A DNA stretch of 64,000 nucleotides from assembly GCA_029891385.1 (NCBI GenBank), contig CM057233.1, forward strand, positions 11,163,460 through 11,227,459, given 5' to 3'. Positions 21,119 to 33,958 of this stretch are shown piece after piece. How positions within the stretch are numbered: the first letter of the stretch is position 1; each line of letters opens with the position of its first letter. Source of the stretch: Erythroxylum novogranatense (Eukaryota > Streptophyta > Magnoliopsida > Malpighiales > Erythroxylaceae). A model generated the notes under the pieces. The model was not told the origin of the DNA. It ran no database searches and worked only from the letters and a program-made list of their open reading frames with translations. A program made the translations under genes and the position numbers.

Positions 21119-23900
21119 TGTAGCCTCCCACTCCTGCAAGACCCGAACCCGATATCAAAGGTGATATCCGAACCCGTGCCTCATGAGGGTGGTACGTTAG
21201 AGCAGTCAAAACAGTTCAAATATTCGGTAATGCATTTTTCTTTTGGAAACAATTTCGTGCGCGAAAATCAGTAACCATAATGGGCCCACTCTTAAACAAA
21301 AACATTTCAATTAAAACACAATTCCAATAATCACATTACAATTATGACATTAATCAATTGCGGCCCTCTAAAACAACAGTGCTATTTTGCGGAAATACAA
21401 ATCTTACACAAAAAAATAACACAAATGCAGACGTGAACTAATCCCGACTTCAAACTCTGACTCTCTTACAGTAATCATACTCCCGTTTCTCTAACGGGGT
21501 ACTCTTCGAGTCCTGAAAAACAATTACAATGTTGGGTGAGTTTGCGAACTCAGTGAGAAACCATCATCGATGGTTCACTCAACTCACGCATATACAGTCA
21601 ATTTATAGTATATCACACAGATTAGCACATTCAGAATTATTACATAATTATGAACCATTAACCCTTTTTCTTAGCTCACAATTTAATCCATAATTCATTT
21701 ATCAAACAATTTACATTCAATCATTTGTATATGCGATGCACATGTAACACTTTCCATTTTATTACGTTGTTGTGATCGTGCGCCTAAAACTGTCCCAGTG
21801 ACGGGCACATTGCTTTGAGCCTGAGGCTTTGTAAACGTTGGGCGTGATATGTCCTGATCGGTGAGCCAGTGGCTCTCAAATACGTTGGACCAGAGGTCCT
21901 ATGCGTTGAGCTTAAAGCTCTCATATACATTGGTTGCTCCAGTCACAACTGTCTTTATCTGATCATACTTTTATGCATGAAATGTACATGCCCCGAATTC
22001 CTATTACACATGCCAAATGTACATCCAATTTCAATTTCGCATGTATAGCACTTCAATCACAAATTACCAATCCTTCGGACACCCTTGGTCCGAAACCAAT
22101 TACAATTAAACACATAACCCTCCATTTCATCCTCATGACATAAGCACGAAATTAAACACACAATTATTGAGGAACCAACTAGGTTACTCATTGCATTCCG
22201 AGCTATGTACTGAAGTCCCAAAGAATGTCCGTGGAATATCGATCCCTCGGAGCCTCCATAACAGTCAATTAATTTCCATTACAAAATGCACAGTCAAAGT
22301 AATTTAATGATGCACATGCCTTGAATAGAAGATGTACTATGCCTATTCATGACTTTCCCGGTACTATTTCTCATTTTCCACTTTCTTCTGTCAAATTCTA
22401 ACTTCCTACTCAATTGATCCATAAAGACTCATTTCAATTTAATGACATATTACGAAATTTTCAAATTTCAATTTTAACATTCAGTCAATTACCAATTCAT
22501 ATCCACTAGGATATTCTCAAGAAAAACCTCAATTTCAGTGTCACTATTTTTTAAATCCAAATTCACCCCCTTTCAAGCTCAGTTTCTAAAACCCCAATAA
22601 CATGTCCTTATTTCAGAAATCTCACAATTATATCCCAATTAATATGAAACAACCTTTAGGTTGTAAAAGAATCTATTTTCAATTTTCATTCAATACTTTC
22701 TTTCTTTTCTTCAATTGTAGACCTCATTTCCTAGTTCACAACAAATCGAGAATCACCTCAATTAGAGGTCTACACCATAAGTTAAGCCTAAAAAACTAAA
22801 CCATTACTGTTCAGAAAACCCAGGCTCGCTGCGACGTATGGACGTTCGTCACAGCGACAATGTAGCTTGCCGCGGCGTATCAGTTCCTGCTCTTCGTGAC
22901 GTCTCATTCGCCGCGGCGAACGCTCGTCGCAACATGCAATCATTTTTTTCGTCGCGACGTGCGGTCGTCTTCTCCGATTCTCTTTTTCATTCTCTCTCTA
23001 AAACCAGTCATAACTCACCCATAACTACCTCAATCTTCCACAAATAAACCCATGTATGCATTTAACTAATAAATAAACAAAATTAAACCAGTTTAATTAC
23101 CAAATCAAGCTTCGCCTCCTTAACTCCCGAAATCTTTCCAAACCCTAACACCAACGATTAAGCTTTCGAACTCTCACAATCATCGTCTTCCCTTAGGGTT
23201 CAGGCTTAGCTTTACACAAGGAAGGAAAAGCAAGCAAGAGGAGAGGCAAAGATTGAAGATCACTAAGGGGAAGAAGGAGGATCGATCGAAGGAGAAATGA
23301 TCGAGCCCTAGGAGAGAAAGATTTCTTTTTCTCCCAATTATGAAACTTAACGCATTTAAGGTAAAACAATTAAGTCTCTAGTCATTTTCCTCACAATACA
23401 TTTAAATCTCTTCCTTTTTTCACAATCATTTCCAGTCCAATTCATTGTCCAAATTGCAATGGCTCGACATAATAAAACTCCTAAAGTCATATATCAAAAT
23501 TTCCTTTGCCATTAGACAATTATTTCGGTACTATAAAATCAATCGGTCCGTCACTCGAGGGATTTTTCGATACGGACTTCTCCCGAATTTCTAGAAAAAT
23601 TCCTAAGGGTCATTATCAATCGACGGTCACTCTAAACATTTCCAATTTAACTATTCAGACCAAATGTCCCATAATTCCCAATAAATCATAAATCATATCG
23701 TTTTCACAAATCCCATCACAATCACAAATAATTGCAGGGAAAAATATCATGAATGCATGTACCTACATGTGCATGAACCAATGACTCATTCCTCTAAAAT
23801 TAGAGGTCAAAATAAATGTTTAATTCAAAATATGCAATGCAAACAACTAGCCTGTCCCAATTGACCAATTTACTCTTCCCATCGGGGATGGGATGTTACA
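21119..23900 (-). repeat. Element C 5' LTR (C2, 2.78 kb)
   Basis: Bounded by TGTAGCCTCC and GGGATGTTACA. It is nearly identical to C1 apart from a deletion of about 403 bp (C1 15177-15579) that removes all three constant-loop hairpins. It keeps the double palindrome (21537-21590), the mini-hairpin array (about 21780-21955) and a shorter GTCGCGAC array (22826-22970). Confidence 0.92.
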
Positions 23901-23905
23901 CCAAA

Positions 23906-25128
23906 GGTCCTATCCTCTCAGTGATCTCATATGGACCAATGTACCTAGGGCTTAACTTACCCTTTTTCCCAAATCTCAGTACACCACGCCACGGTGACAC
24001 CCGTAAGAAGACTCTGTCTCCCACATTATACTCAATGTCCCTCCTATGCTGATCCACATAACTCTTCTGTCTGTCTTGAGCCGCTTTAATTCGGCATCGA
24101 ATCAGTTTCACCTTATCCACTGTGTCTTGAATCAGCTCTGGACCCTCAATCATCCTGATACCCTCTTCATCCCAATACAACGACGATCTACACTGTCGCC
24201 CATACAGGGCCTCATATGGTGCCATCCCGATGCTGCTGTGATAATGGTTATTATAAGCGAACTCAATCAGAGCCAAATATTGATCCCATGCTCCTCTGAA
24301 CTCCAATACACAAGCCCGAAGCATATCCTCAACAGTCTTAATCGTCCTCTCACTCTGCCCATCTGTCTGAGGATGAAATGCTGTACTGAAATTCAACTTA
24401 GTACCCATAGCAGACTGCAAACTCTTCCAGAATCTCGACGTGAATCTGGGATCCCTGTCTGACACTATCGACACTGGAACCCCGTGCAGGCTCACTATCT
24501 CCACCACATACTTCTGAGCCAACTGATCCATGGTATTGTTCTCCCTTACTGGCAAGAAATGGGCTGATTTAGTTAACCGATCCACGATAACCTAGATAGC
24601 ATCATGTTTTCTCGGAGTCTTGGGCAATCCCATAATGAAATCTATAGTAATTCATTCCCATTTCCACTCGGGAATATGCAACGAATGAAGATTCTCCACT
24701 GGAGCTTGGTGCTCAGCCTTAACCTGCTGGCACGTCATACATCTAGATACATACTCAGCTACCTGCTTCTTCATACCAGGCCACCAAAAATGTTGCTTGA
24801 GAGTGTTATACATCTTGGTAGTACCAGGATGCATATCATAGGCGGCCATATGAGCCTCCTCCAATATCTCTCGCCTCAAGTCATTCACATCAGGCACACA
24901 GAGCCTCTGTCTCAACCACAAAGTCTCATATCTCAATTCAAACTCAGAACTTGAATCAGCCTTTACTTTCTCAATCAGTCTTACCATAATAGGATCCTTG
25001 TCCTGAACTCTCCTGATCCTGTCTAGTAGCATCGGTCTCAGTTTCAAAGTAACCAATAAGACTCCATCCTGCTCCAAATTCAACTGTACATTCAAGGCTC
25101 TCAATTGAATCAAATTAGATAACCTCAT
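23906..25128 (-). pseudogene. Element B integrase (main part)
   Basis: It joins element cDNA to host DNA. The HHCC zinc finger (EAHMAAYDMH, then CMTC) is encoded near 24850-24730. The catalytic core carries the first Asp in [10 protein letters not shown], the second in IVSDRDPRF and, exactly 35 residues later, the Glu in [10 protein letters not shown] conserved post-core block ([27 protein letters not shown]) leads to RIGPL, where element C interrupts. Two in-frame stops break it: TGA at 24652-24654 (CGA to TGA, Arg) and TAG at 24592-24594 (Trp). All catalytic residues remain, so inactivation looks fairly recent. Confidence 0.93.
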
Positions 25129-25137
25129 TGCTTAAAT

Positions 25138-26146
25138 CTAAGCTGTACTAGTATGAGACTTCCTACTCAGAGCATCTGCCACTACATTGGCCTTCCCAGG
25201 GTGATACTCGATAGTACAGTCATAGTCCATCAGCAGCTCAAGCCATCTCCTCTGTCTCAAATTCAACTCTCTCTGGCTCAGTAAATACCTCAAGCTCTTA
25301 TGATCCGTGAAGATCTGAAATGTCTCACCATACAAATAATGTCTCCAAATTTTTAGGGCAAAAACAACTGCAGCCAACTCCAAATCATGCACTGGATAAG
25401 TTACCTCATGAGCTCTCAACTGTCTCGAGGCATATGCAATCACTCTACCATGCTGCATCAGAACACACCCCAATCCCTGATGCGATGCATCACTGTATAC
25501 CTCAAATCCTCCTGTCCCGGATGGAATAGCTAACACCGGTGCAGTAGTCAACCGATGTTTCAGCTCCTCAAAACTCTTCTGGCACTCCCCAGTCCATCTA
25601 AAAGGTACATTTTTCCTCAAAAGTTTTGTCAAAGGGGCTGAGATCAGTGAGAACCCCTCGACAAACCTCCGATAATAACCTGCTAATCCGAGGAAACTCC
25701 GCATCTCTGCCACATTTCGTGGAGCTTCCCACTGCAACACTGCATCAATCTTACTCGGATCCACCTGTATACCCTCTCCAGTCACTATGTGCCCCAAAAA
25801 AATCACCTGATCCAGCCAAAATTCACACTTACTAAAATTGGCATACAACTGTCTCTCCCTCATAGTCTGTAATACAATCCGTAAGTGCTCACTATGCTCC
25901 TGTCTGTTCCTCGAATACACCAAAATGTCATCAATGAATACAATTACGAACTGATCCAGGTAGGGATGAAATACCTTATTTATCAAGGCCATGAAGGCTG
26001 TCGGGGCATTAGTCAACCCAAACAAAGATCACTAGAACTCAAATGCCTATACCGCTCCCCGAAGCACTCTTAGGCACATCAGCCTCTGCTATCTTCAGCT
26101 GATAGTACCCTGATCTCAAATCCAACTTGGTGAATACCTGAGCTCC
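25138..26146 (-). pseudogene. Element B reverse transcriptase (palm) and RNase H
   Basis: This copies element RNA and removes it from the hybrid. The frame from 26025 holds [10 protein letters not shown], the catalytic FIDDILVYS (residues 30-38), the connection [21 protein letters not shown] and a full RNase H. The four RNase H acidic residues are present: YSDAS (Asp179), DLELAA (Glu216), FTDHKSL (Asp241) and VADALSR (Asp284). Upstream, 26026-26146 still shows the palm start ([17 protein letters not shown]) but is frameshifted. The frame ends after SHTSTA at a TAG. Apart from its boundaries this is the best-preserved coding part of the window. Confidence 0.93.
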
Positions 26147-26533
26147 CTATAACTGATCAAATAGATCATCGATCCTAGGCAGTGGATACTTATTCTTCAC
26201 CGTCACCCGATTCAGCTGCCTGTAATCAATGCACAGTCTCAAAGTCCCATCCTTTTTCTTCATAAATAACACTGGAGTTCCCCACGGTGAGACACTAGGC
26301 CTGATAAAACCTTTCTCTAGTAACTTCTGCAGCTGAGCCTTAAGCTCCTTCAGTTCCACAGATGACATCCTATATGGAAGAATAGATATAGGAGCAGTAC
26401 CTGGAACCACATCAATCGTAAACTCTGTTTCCCGATCCGGCAGTAAACCCGATAACTCATCAGGAAACACATCTGGAAACTCCCGAACCACGGGAATATC
26501 CTGTAGTCTCTGCTCACCTCTCACATCAATCAC
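26147..26533 (-). pseudogene. Element B reverse transcriptase, N-terminal part
   Basis: It encodes the fingers region: [19 protein letters not shown], then [52 protein letters not shown] and [13 protein letters not shown]. These are canonical Ty3/gypsy RT blocks. This stretch is in a different frame from both the protease before it and the palm after it, so at least two frameshifts separate them. It ends at a TAG where a residue is expected before [10 protein letters not shown]. Confidence 0.9.
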
Positions 26534-26706
26534 ATGAGCCAGATAGGCCTCACATCCCCCTGCATCAACCTCAGTGCACTCAGAAAAGAAATCATACGGG
26601 CTGGCACTGCCTGACTAACTCCTCTTAACACTGCTCTAGGCTGACCAGGAGACTCTAAGAAAACCTCCTTGGTGTAGCAGTCCATGATAGCCTTATGTGC
26701 AGTAAG

Positions 26707-27024
26707 TCAGTCCATTCCTAAAATCACATCGATCTCTCTCAACGGTAACACTATCAGGTCTGCCTTCAACTCTGTCTGATCAATCACAATCGGGCACCCC
26801 TTGCAGACCTCTCCTAAAGCAGTAGTGCTACCTAGAGGTTTACTAACCTCTAACCCATACTGTAATCTCTCTCTATCCCCATGCACCCTACATGTCAAAT
26901 GCGGTGCCATAAAAGAATGTGTGGATCCTGGATCTAGCAGTGCAAATGCTTCAAAACCAGAAATTAGAAGCGCACCTGCTACCACCTCTGGGAAATCCTG
27001 GGCCTCCTGCTTGGTCATGACATA
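26707..27024 (-). pseudogene. Element B aspartic protease
   Basis: It would cleave the Gag-Pol polyprotein. The active-site region reads ALLDPGSTHSF, with DPGS in place of the usual D-T/S-G. Element E has the same variant, so it is a family feature and not damage. Downstream conserved blocks are LPLREIDVILGMD near the C-terminus. The frame ends at 26707. The linker 26534-26706 to the reverse transcriptase still resembles element E but has stops. Confidence 0.88.
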
Positions 27025-28090
27025 GACCCTGGCCTAGGATTGCGGTCGGCTTCCCCGTCCCTCAGTCCGCACAAAGGACCCCTCAGCTCTGCCACGGCCT
27101 CTACCTCGGCCCCTCTGTCCGGATCCACCAACCCTACTCTGCTGCACCATAGAAGAACTCCCAGCTCGTCCACTACCAGCAGACTGGGCTCCCAATGTTG
27201 CTGGGCAATCCCTAACCTGGTGCTCCATTGAGCCACATCTCAGCAAAGCCACCAACCACCGACACTCCCCATCGTGTCTCCTCTCGTAATGTATGCAAAT
27301 CGGAGGAATCGCCTGTAACCTCTACCATCGCCATCGCCACTACCACCAGCATAAATCTCCCTCTCTGCCCATACCCAGACTGTCTCGATCCTCCCGAAGA
27401 CCTAAAAGTCCCGCTCGACGCCATCAAGCTCCCGCCAGAGCCGCCTCGATCGTCACACTCGGCCCTTCCCCGGACCCAAACTTAGCTGCTCTCGCCTCAT
27501 AAACCGCTTCCACTCTCACGGCAAGCAATTTCAACTCAATGAATGTGCCCATGTCCGATCGGGCCAACTGGTATGGATCTCAGATTGAGACCATTCTCGA
27601 ACCTCCCAGACTTATCACCTCAGAGGAATCACAACAAGAGCATAATCCATCACCGATTGAACTTCACCGCACTTTGCCACGCATATCCTACCCGCTTCAC
27701 TCTAAAACTCCCAGATCTTCATATCAAGATAGACCTTGGGCATATAATTATCCCTCAAGGCCCTCGTAAAATCACCCCACGACAAGAAGCAAGGCATGGT
27801 GGTACCGCCGAATAGTCTTCCACCACTTGTAAGTCGGGCCCGCAGAAGAGAGACCGATAATCGAACCTCTCATCAGTTCACATCCATCCGGTCAAGACTC
27901 TCTCGCCTTCCGGCCATTCTCGGCCTCGGGTCTCAGATCGCCATGAAGTTCACAACCCCCGCTATGCAGAAATCATATCTCCTCTACCGTCTCACGGGAA
28001 CTCTAGGAGGTAAAACCTCAGATCGAGGCATAGATGACTCTCTACTGGCTCCGATTGATCCTTGGTCAGCTGGTTGCTCAACCTGATCAC
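27025..28090 (-). pseudogene. Element B gag (frameshifted)
   Basis: It would encode the capsid/nucleocapsid. The start region (EQPADQGSIGA-like) lies about 100 bp after the primer site. The capsid part is broken into several frames. Near 27290-27200 are remnants of two zinc knuckles: ERRHDGEC, and RCGSMEHQVRDCP in the CX2CX4HX4C pattern with its first Cys lost. They are followed by a Gly/Arg-rich stretch. Comparison with element E supports the assignment. No continuous frame remains. Confidence 0.8.
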
Positions 28091-28192
28091 CTAAGACAGA
28101 AGACCTAGAACAAAACAAGAAGTCCAATCAATTTCGTAGCTCACAAAATTCATACCTACATATTTGACTATTCCCAAAAGATGTCAAACCAT

Positions 28193-28204
28193 GCTCTGAT
28201 ACCA
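28193..28204 (-). other. Primer binding site of element B (tRNA-iMet)
   Basis: Minus-strand TGGTATCAGAGC is complementary to the initiator-Met tRNA 3' end, separated from the 5' LTR by TTAGG. Confidence 0.92.
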
Positions 28205-28209
28205 CCTAA

Positions 28210-31200
28210 TGTAGCACCCCCTTACCATAGAGTACCCACCGGAACACCCGCAGGTCATTCTGGTACATATCCTATGATAAGAGACCACTACTGACAACCA
28301 CCACTAACTCCCCATGGCATCAAAATAATAAAACAGTAATAAGAAATTGGTAACTTTTAAAACCAAACTGTATTTCATTTCATTTCATCAAACTCAGAAT
28401 CTACAACCGTCAATATTTTCACCAGACATGTTCCAAAACACTTTACACTAAGTGCCATACAGTAAGGCACAAATAACAGTTCTACTACAAGTCTCCAAAA
28501 GAAAGCCCAGCTGACCGACCTTTGAGCCATAGCCTCTCTCGCCAATCCGATGTACAAGGCTCTACAGTCTTGAGGGAGCTATCAGTCTACGCTTAATCCT
28601 GAAAAATAGATTGTAATTTTGGATGAGTTTGCGAACTCAATGAGGAACCATCATCGGTGGTTCTCCCAATTCATGCATCACACAAGCATGTTACATACCA
28701 CAATGATAATGATAATACAACACACAAATAATCTTACATCCACAAGATCAAAGATCACAACACAAGAATACGAAGCACAGTAGTCATATAGTCCCGTCAT
28801 GTAGAGTAAAACTATTTCAGATAAGCATTCCAGTATGCAATGCACACGTGACTCGTTTTCCAGTTTATTTCAGTATTGTGACCGAGCGCTTAAACAGTGT
28901 CAGTGATCAGTAGATGCGTCTAGGGCGAATTATCTCCCTTCGAGCTATATGCCTAATTACACATCCCATAAACAGTTAATAATTCACAGTCAATTAACAA
29001 TCAGTATCTCACAAGTAATCACTATTGACTTCACAAATAATCCACATAATCCCAGTAAGGGTAAACAAATCACATTAAACACATAGATTGAGATAACTAC
29101 CTAGGTTACCCACCTATTACTTCCGAGCTAATGCCAGAAAGCTTCTGCGATGTCGGTCGAACGACGCTCCAATTGGGCCTCTATAAGAATCAAAGAAGAT
29201 AATAGTCACTACTTATCCCATCCGAACTAGTAATGATGCACATGTAGGTGAAAATGCATGTTCATGATATTCCCGGCCCTAATCCCATTTTTTTTCATTA
29301 GAAAAATCCGTCTAAAAATTAGAAACCTAATGGTGTTGACGGTACTCAATTCAGACCTCTATAGGTCCAAAAATAAATAAAACAGTGACCAGAAAACAAT
29401 AAACCGGACCCACGTCAATTTCCCGTCCAAAAATTCCCAATCTCTCAGAAAATGAAATTAAATATTCTATGAATCCGATGCCTCAAGAATCAGGTCAATC
29501 GGACGTCGGACGGAAAAATTATTCCCAAAAGAACACAAAAAATCAAATAAAATAATATATATATATATTGCCCCTATTTCCTTCTCTTTTTTCTATTTTC
29601 AAACCGAAATTCAAACACCTATAACTCTTTGCACACAATTCAGAAAATTACAAACCATATCTCGTTGGAAAGATCATGAAAAACTCTACAAGTTTTATGA
29701 AGACCATAAAAATCATTTTCACCCCTAAGGGTGTCAAAAATCCAATTAAACCTACTGCCTAGTAAATGGGTTCTAAAACATTACAGTATCTTGTAAATTC
29801 AATAACTTCTAATTTCCTTTGTCAAACAATTACACAATAAATATTCTCAGAAAGATCCCAATGTTATATACAACTTTCATGAACAACCTGAAATCAAATT
29901 CATTTGCTAACTAGGCCAAACAATTCACCAAAGTATCTGCCCACTGAAATTTCCTAATCTGAATAGTACATTTTAAAACAGTATATCTCCTAGAACAAAT
30001 GTCAAAACAATCACTACCTTATATCAGTGGAAAGATAAGATCTCATAGTTCAATTTTCATGAAGAACTCAAAATCCAATTCGATCTCTAACAATTTCAAA
30101 ACTGATATGCAATTTTCTGCAGTTAACACCTTTATGTAGGTTGAGGTTTTGAAAACTCATAACTCCCAAATCTGATCTCCAAAAATTACATGCTATATAC
30201 CATTTTCAAGATAAATGTTTGCTCTAAAACTATTTAGAAGATCACTCAAGCCAATTCAATTCACAGAAATTGCTAAAATTGGTACTAATAAGAATGTGCA
30301 CCAAATCCACACTTAGTCTAGGTTTCCACAAAACGCATTCCAGCCATCAGCAGTAACTTTCCATGCTAAAATTCATCCTCTTAAGACTAAAATTAGACAA
30401 CACCTATTTCACATAAAAATGTAGCCAACAAACCAAAGTTTAATTTGGAATAAACCTCACCTCATTTGCATACCTACACAATGAGTTATGCTCAAAACAG
30501 TGTAATCAGTTAAAACCAAAATTACCAGCTTTGGTACTAAACTTAGCTTCTATCATTTCCAATGCCAATAACACATCACTAAGCATTCAAATGAACACAA
30601 AATCCGTCCCTACAACATTCATACATTCACTAGGGCTAATAGTCACAATTTGGCAGCATTAAACTCTTAATTTATATGCAAGATTAGTCACCAATATTCA
30701 ATCCAAATTTAAGCTAAACATTCATTCAATCCTACTACTTCATCAAGCCATACATAACATACCCTTATACCCAACAATTCCACCTATAATTCTCATCAAA
30801 TTAATGCATTAATAATCACAATAATTGATCCATAATTCCCTTTGCATGCTTCTAACTACCAAGTCATTAAATTCATAAATCAAATCGTAATTAAAGCTTA
30901 ACAACACAACTTACCTAATTCAAGCTTTTCCAAATGAATACTCTAACTCTTCTCCAATTACTTTACTTCTTCACTTCTCATACACATGCACAACATCTTC
31001 AACTTGAAAACTTAAGGAGGAAGAAAAGAAGAGCAAGAGAGATAGGAAAAAAAAAAGAAATTTCGATGTAGATGGAGAAAAAAAGTAGGTTTTCGGATGA
31101 GATGAGTTTTAAGCAAGTAAAGAGTTCTTTTCCTTCTTTTCTTAAGACAATAACCGAGGGAGCAATAGGCAAAACCAAGACAAGTAATAAGTAGGCATTA

Positions 31201-31741
31201 AATGAAGGGAAATGGTGGCAAGATAGGATTTGTCCAACAAGGAGAAGAAAAGTCAAAGTACTTTAACTAATAAACTTTAATCAATTAAGCCTAATCAAAA
31301 AGATTAACCCAAATCAACTCCAATGGCCCCAATTTAAATCCCAAAATAATATACCCAATAATGCAGTGTCATTGGATAGAAATTTTCGTTACCGAAAATC
31401 GACCGGTTCGCCACTTGGCGATTTTTTCGGTCCGGGCATTTTCTCCGAAAAATTCTAGAAAAATTTCTGAAAATCCCTTAAAATATAAAACACTCAATGG
31501 CGCACTCAGAAAAATTTTTCAAATCTAAGAACCACGTGAATCACACTAAAATTACATTAGGCACGAAAACCGGGAATGTCATGTATGCATGTACAGTAAT
31601 TTCATGTGCACAAAATTTACTGTGTATCAATACTAGTATGCATGAACAGTCCTATGCATGAACAGTCCTATTAAATCCCAATCCATCTCATCCTATACCA
31701 AATTACCATTCTATCCTTCCCGTTGAGGGTGGGATGTTACA
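28210..31741 (-). repeat. Element B 5' LTR (B2, 3.53 kb)
   Basis: Bounded by TGTAGCACCCCC and GGGATGTTACA. It matches B1 but lacks B1's inverted duplication and about 75 bp near 28949. The double palindrome lies at 28623-28678. Confidence 0.93.
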
Positions 31742-32960
31742 TATATGAGTATATTTTAGATATTTATTCCCATATAAACATTGTTATCTTTAACTTGATT
31801 AGCTAAATTTGATGATTGAATAAGAATTTCACTAATTCCTAATCTTTGTAAGAGGTGAAATTGATAAAATTAATGATACATGGATTAAGGGAGAGTTAAT
31901 GTATTTGAATTTGACATATGAGGTATAAAGCTTAAATGAAAATCTTAGTCATTTTAATTTTTATTCTCACTATGTTTTGCTATCTTCAAGACTAGAGAGA
32001 TTATTGAACTAAGGGATGTTACATTCTATAATTTGTTGATAATAAAATAAATTTATTACGATTGTTTTGTTTGTGGTAATTCAAAGAAAGGAAAGGAAAA
32101 TTATCCAAACATATGGATCGATTGATTCACAAGACATGTTACATATCCAAGTCTAATATCAGGTGACTTGTGAAGCCAAAAAGGAAGATTGAAAATTTTT
32201 TATTATGTGAAATCAATGTAATCTTTCATATACCCTTTACTTGGTTATTTTAATACATTAAAGGATCTTCAAGCATATACATCTCATATTAAATTTTAAT
32301 GCATTAGCTTCTTATTAATCAAGAAAATTAAGGTTTTTATTTTCAATTAAAATCTCTTGATCCCTAAAAATAAGAATTTTTTAAAGTAAATTTTTTTATC
32401 AAAATGTGATTTTTTAGGTTTTAGAAAAGCATTCAATTTCATTTTTCAAAATGTATTCGAATATTGATATATGTTATGGTTTGGTTAGTTTAAGAATTTA
32501 GATAGGCTAATCAAACAAGTTTTTAGATAGGTATATAATGGTTGGACTTCAACTAACTGGACATTTGACTAGTTAAAGGGCTACAATTGGCTAGTTGACG
32601 GTCATTTCTAGAAGTTATATGAAGGTTCAATTTTTTATGGCTAAGGGTGTGACTAGTTAGTAACCCAACTAGGGTTATCTAATTAACCAAAGGTAGGTAA
32701 CTAGCTAACAAAAGGTAAGTAACTAGGTAGCCAAACTTGTTTAGAAACTAATCATTAGAACAACTAGTTTATATATATAACTATTTAAAGATTTGTAGGC
32801 TATACACACGTGAATTTTTTTTAATCATTATATAACTTTATGATAATTTGTTAATACAAGAACTTATTTAGGATTTTTTAAGGATTCTATGTTGATTGAG
32901 TCCAAGTTTATTATATAAATTGGCTACACTTTCATAGTTTTTAATGTGCTTTTTGACTCT
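31742..32960. other. Unassigned AT-rich flank, right of element B
   Basis: It begins with the duplicated TATAT and continues the pre-insertion locus of 8293-10411. No protein was recognised. The notable content is the AACTAGTT palindrome cluster at 32530-32776. Confidence 0.6.
32530..32776. repeat. Palindrome cluster, core AACTAGTT
   Basis: About nine loose copies of a palindrome around (R)ACTAGTTA, for example GACTAGTTAA, GGCTAGTTGA, GACTAGTTAG, TAACTAGCTAA and CAACTAGTTT, occur in about 250 bp at irregular spacing. Confidence 0.65.
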
Positions 32961-33958
32961 TAATTTGTGATTTTGTGCTTTAATTAGTCCCTCACAGTGA
33001 GCTTACACTTTATACAATTTGATAGTAAAATTGTCACAAATTGACATTAATTCCATCATAATTTTTCCAAGGACAATTGATACTGCAAATTGTTGTTTCA
33101 TATTTTATGGGAAAAGAAGAGTCAAAAGCATTCGAAAAGTCAACATGTCGCGGCACATGAAGAAATTCGCACGTCGCAACGTGCTACAAACAACACGCCG
33201 CGGCCAGCGATTCAAGAGGAGTACGCCGCGACGCCAACCAAGTAACACGTTGCGACGCATCCAGCAGAAAGCACGTCGCGACGTCAAACAATTCTTATGT
33301 CGCGGTGTATGATCGAGCAATAGCACGTCGCGACGTCAAATAATTCACTCATCACGACATGCAGACGGATACCCGGACTCCAAACAGAAATTTCTCTCAC
33401 TGTACCGACCCGGCTTGTGACCCATCCTTTAAATCTTGCCGAATTAGGTTAGAACAATCATCTTTTGGGGGATCGACATTCATTCGGGGAGAAAATGGAG
33501 ACTGACGAGCAAAGAGAGAAGAAGAGGAAGCACTCACGTCTACCACCCAAGGTTCCCTTCGGGGTTCCCTGGGGATAATTCCACATAGGTTTTCTTTTCC
33601 ATTTTCACTGCCGACTCCATCATGGGTAGCTTGGATTCGTCACGAGTTGTGAAGTTTCTTTTTACAATGCGTGGTTAGGCATTCATTTTGTCTTGAAGAT
33701 GTAGTGCCGACTGGAGTTTACCGAGCTTCAAAGGGAGTAGCTTATGATTTATGAATACCTAGGTCTAGGATTTGTAACTTGTAGTGAAGCTACTTGATTA
33801 TAGCTTAATTAAATGTTGGAAATTTGATGTGTTATTTGGATTAGTAATTTACATTGTCACGTTTAACTACTTTGTTATGAACAACCTAGTTGGGGTTTAT
33901 TGCTTGTAGTACCCTAATTTCTCCACAAAACCCAATTTATTTGCAATAGATCACTCCC
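32961..33958 (+). mobile_element. LTR fragment F (Athila/Tat-like), truncated
   Basis: The order of motifs resembles the 5' half of Athila/Tat LTRs from memory: a start region near CTTAATTTGTGATTTTGTGC, a GAAGAGTCAAAAGCATTCG block, a palindrome array, a leader block with GACCCATCC...TAAATCTTG, and GTAACTTGTAG...AACCTAGTTGGGG. The expected 3' half of the LTR is missing. The sequence switches at about 33958 to the internal region of element D. Boundaries are approximate. Confidence 0.45.
33149..33362. repeat. Palindrome array, core GTCGCGAC (F)
   Basis: About nine copies of CGTCGCGACG-type palindromes, often preceded by CA, are spaced 20-35 bp apart. It is the same core as in the C, D and E LTRs, although F appears to belong to a different retroelement lineage. 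Confidence 0.85.

Larger units (their letters stand above)
14603..23900 (-). mobile_element. Element C: non-autonomous LTR element (LARD-like)
   Basis: It is flanked by the 5-bp duplication CCAAA (14598-14602, 23901-23905) inside the integrase of element B. It has two LTRs (14603-17814 and 21119-23900), a primer site at 21101-21114, a polypurine tract at 17815-17827 and a 3.3-kb internal region without coding capacity. LTR ends and primer site match the chromovirus pattern. The size and lack of genes fit a LARD-like element mobilised by another element's proteins. Confidence 0.92.
10412..31741 (-). mobile_element. Element B: full Tekay/Del-type chromovirus, host of C
   Basis: A complete Ty3/gypsy element on the minus strand. 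Its 5' LTR is at 28210-31741, primer site at 28193-28204, gag to pol from about 28090 down to 14350, polypurine tract at 14255-14266 and 3' LTR at 10412-14254. The 5-bp duplication TATAT flanks it (10407-10411, 31742-31746). Without inserted element C the internal region is about 4.65 kb, normal for this clade. The chromodomain-type tail ending in a TEEAT motif and the long LTRs point to Tekay/Del. Stops and two frameshifts show that it is now inactive. Confidence 0.93.

Noticed and set aside
24046..24462. 138-codon plus-strand frame and similar frames opposite B pol
   Set aside because: They are antisense shadows of the conserved integrase and reverse transcriptase frames.
28193..28204. tRNA-Met gene remnant
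   Set aside because: Only the 12-15 bases of a primer binding site are present next to the LTR, with no tRNA body.
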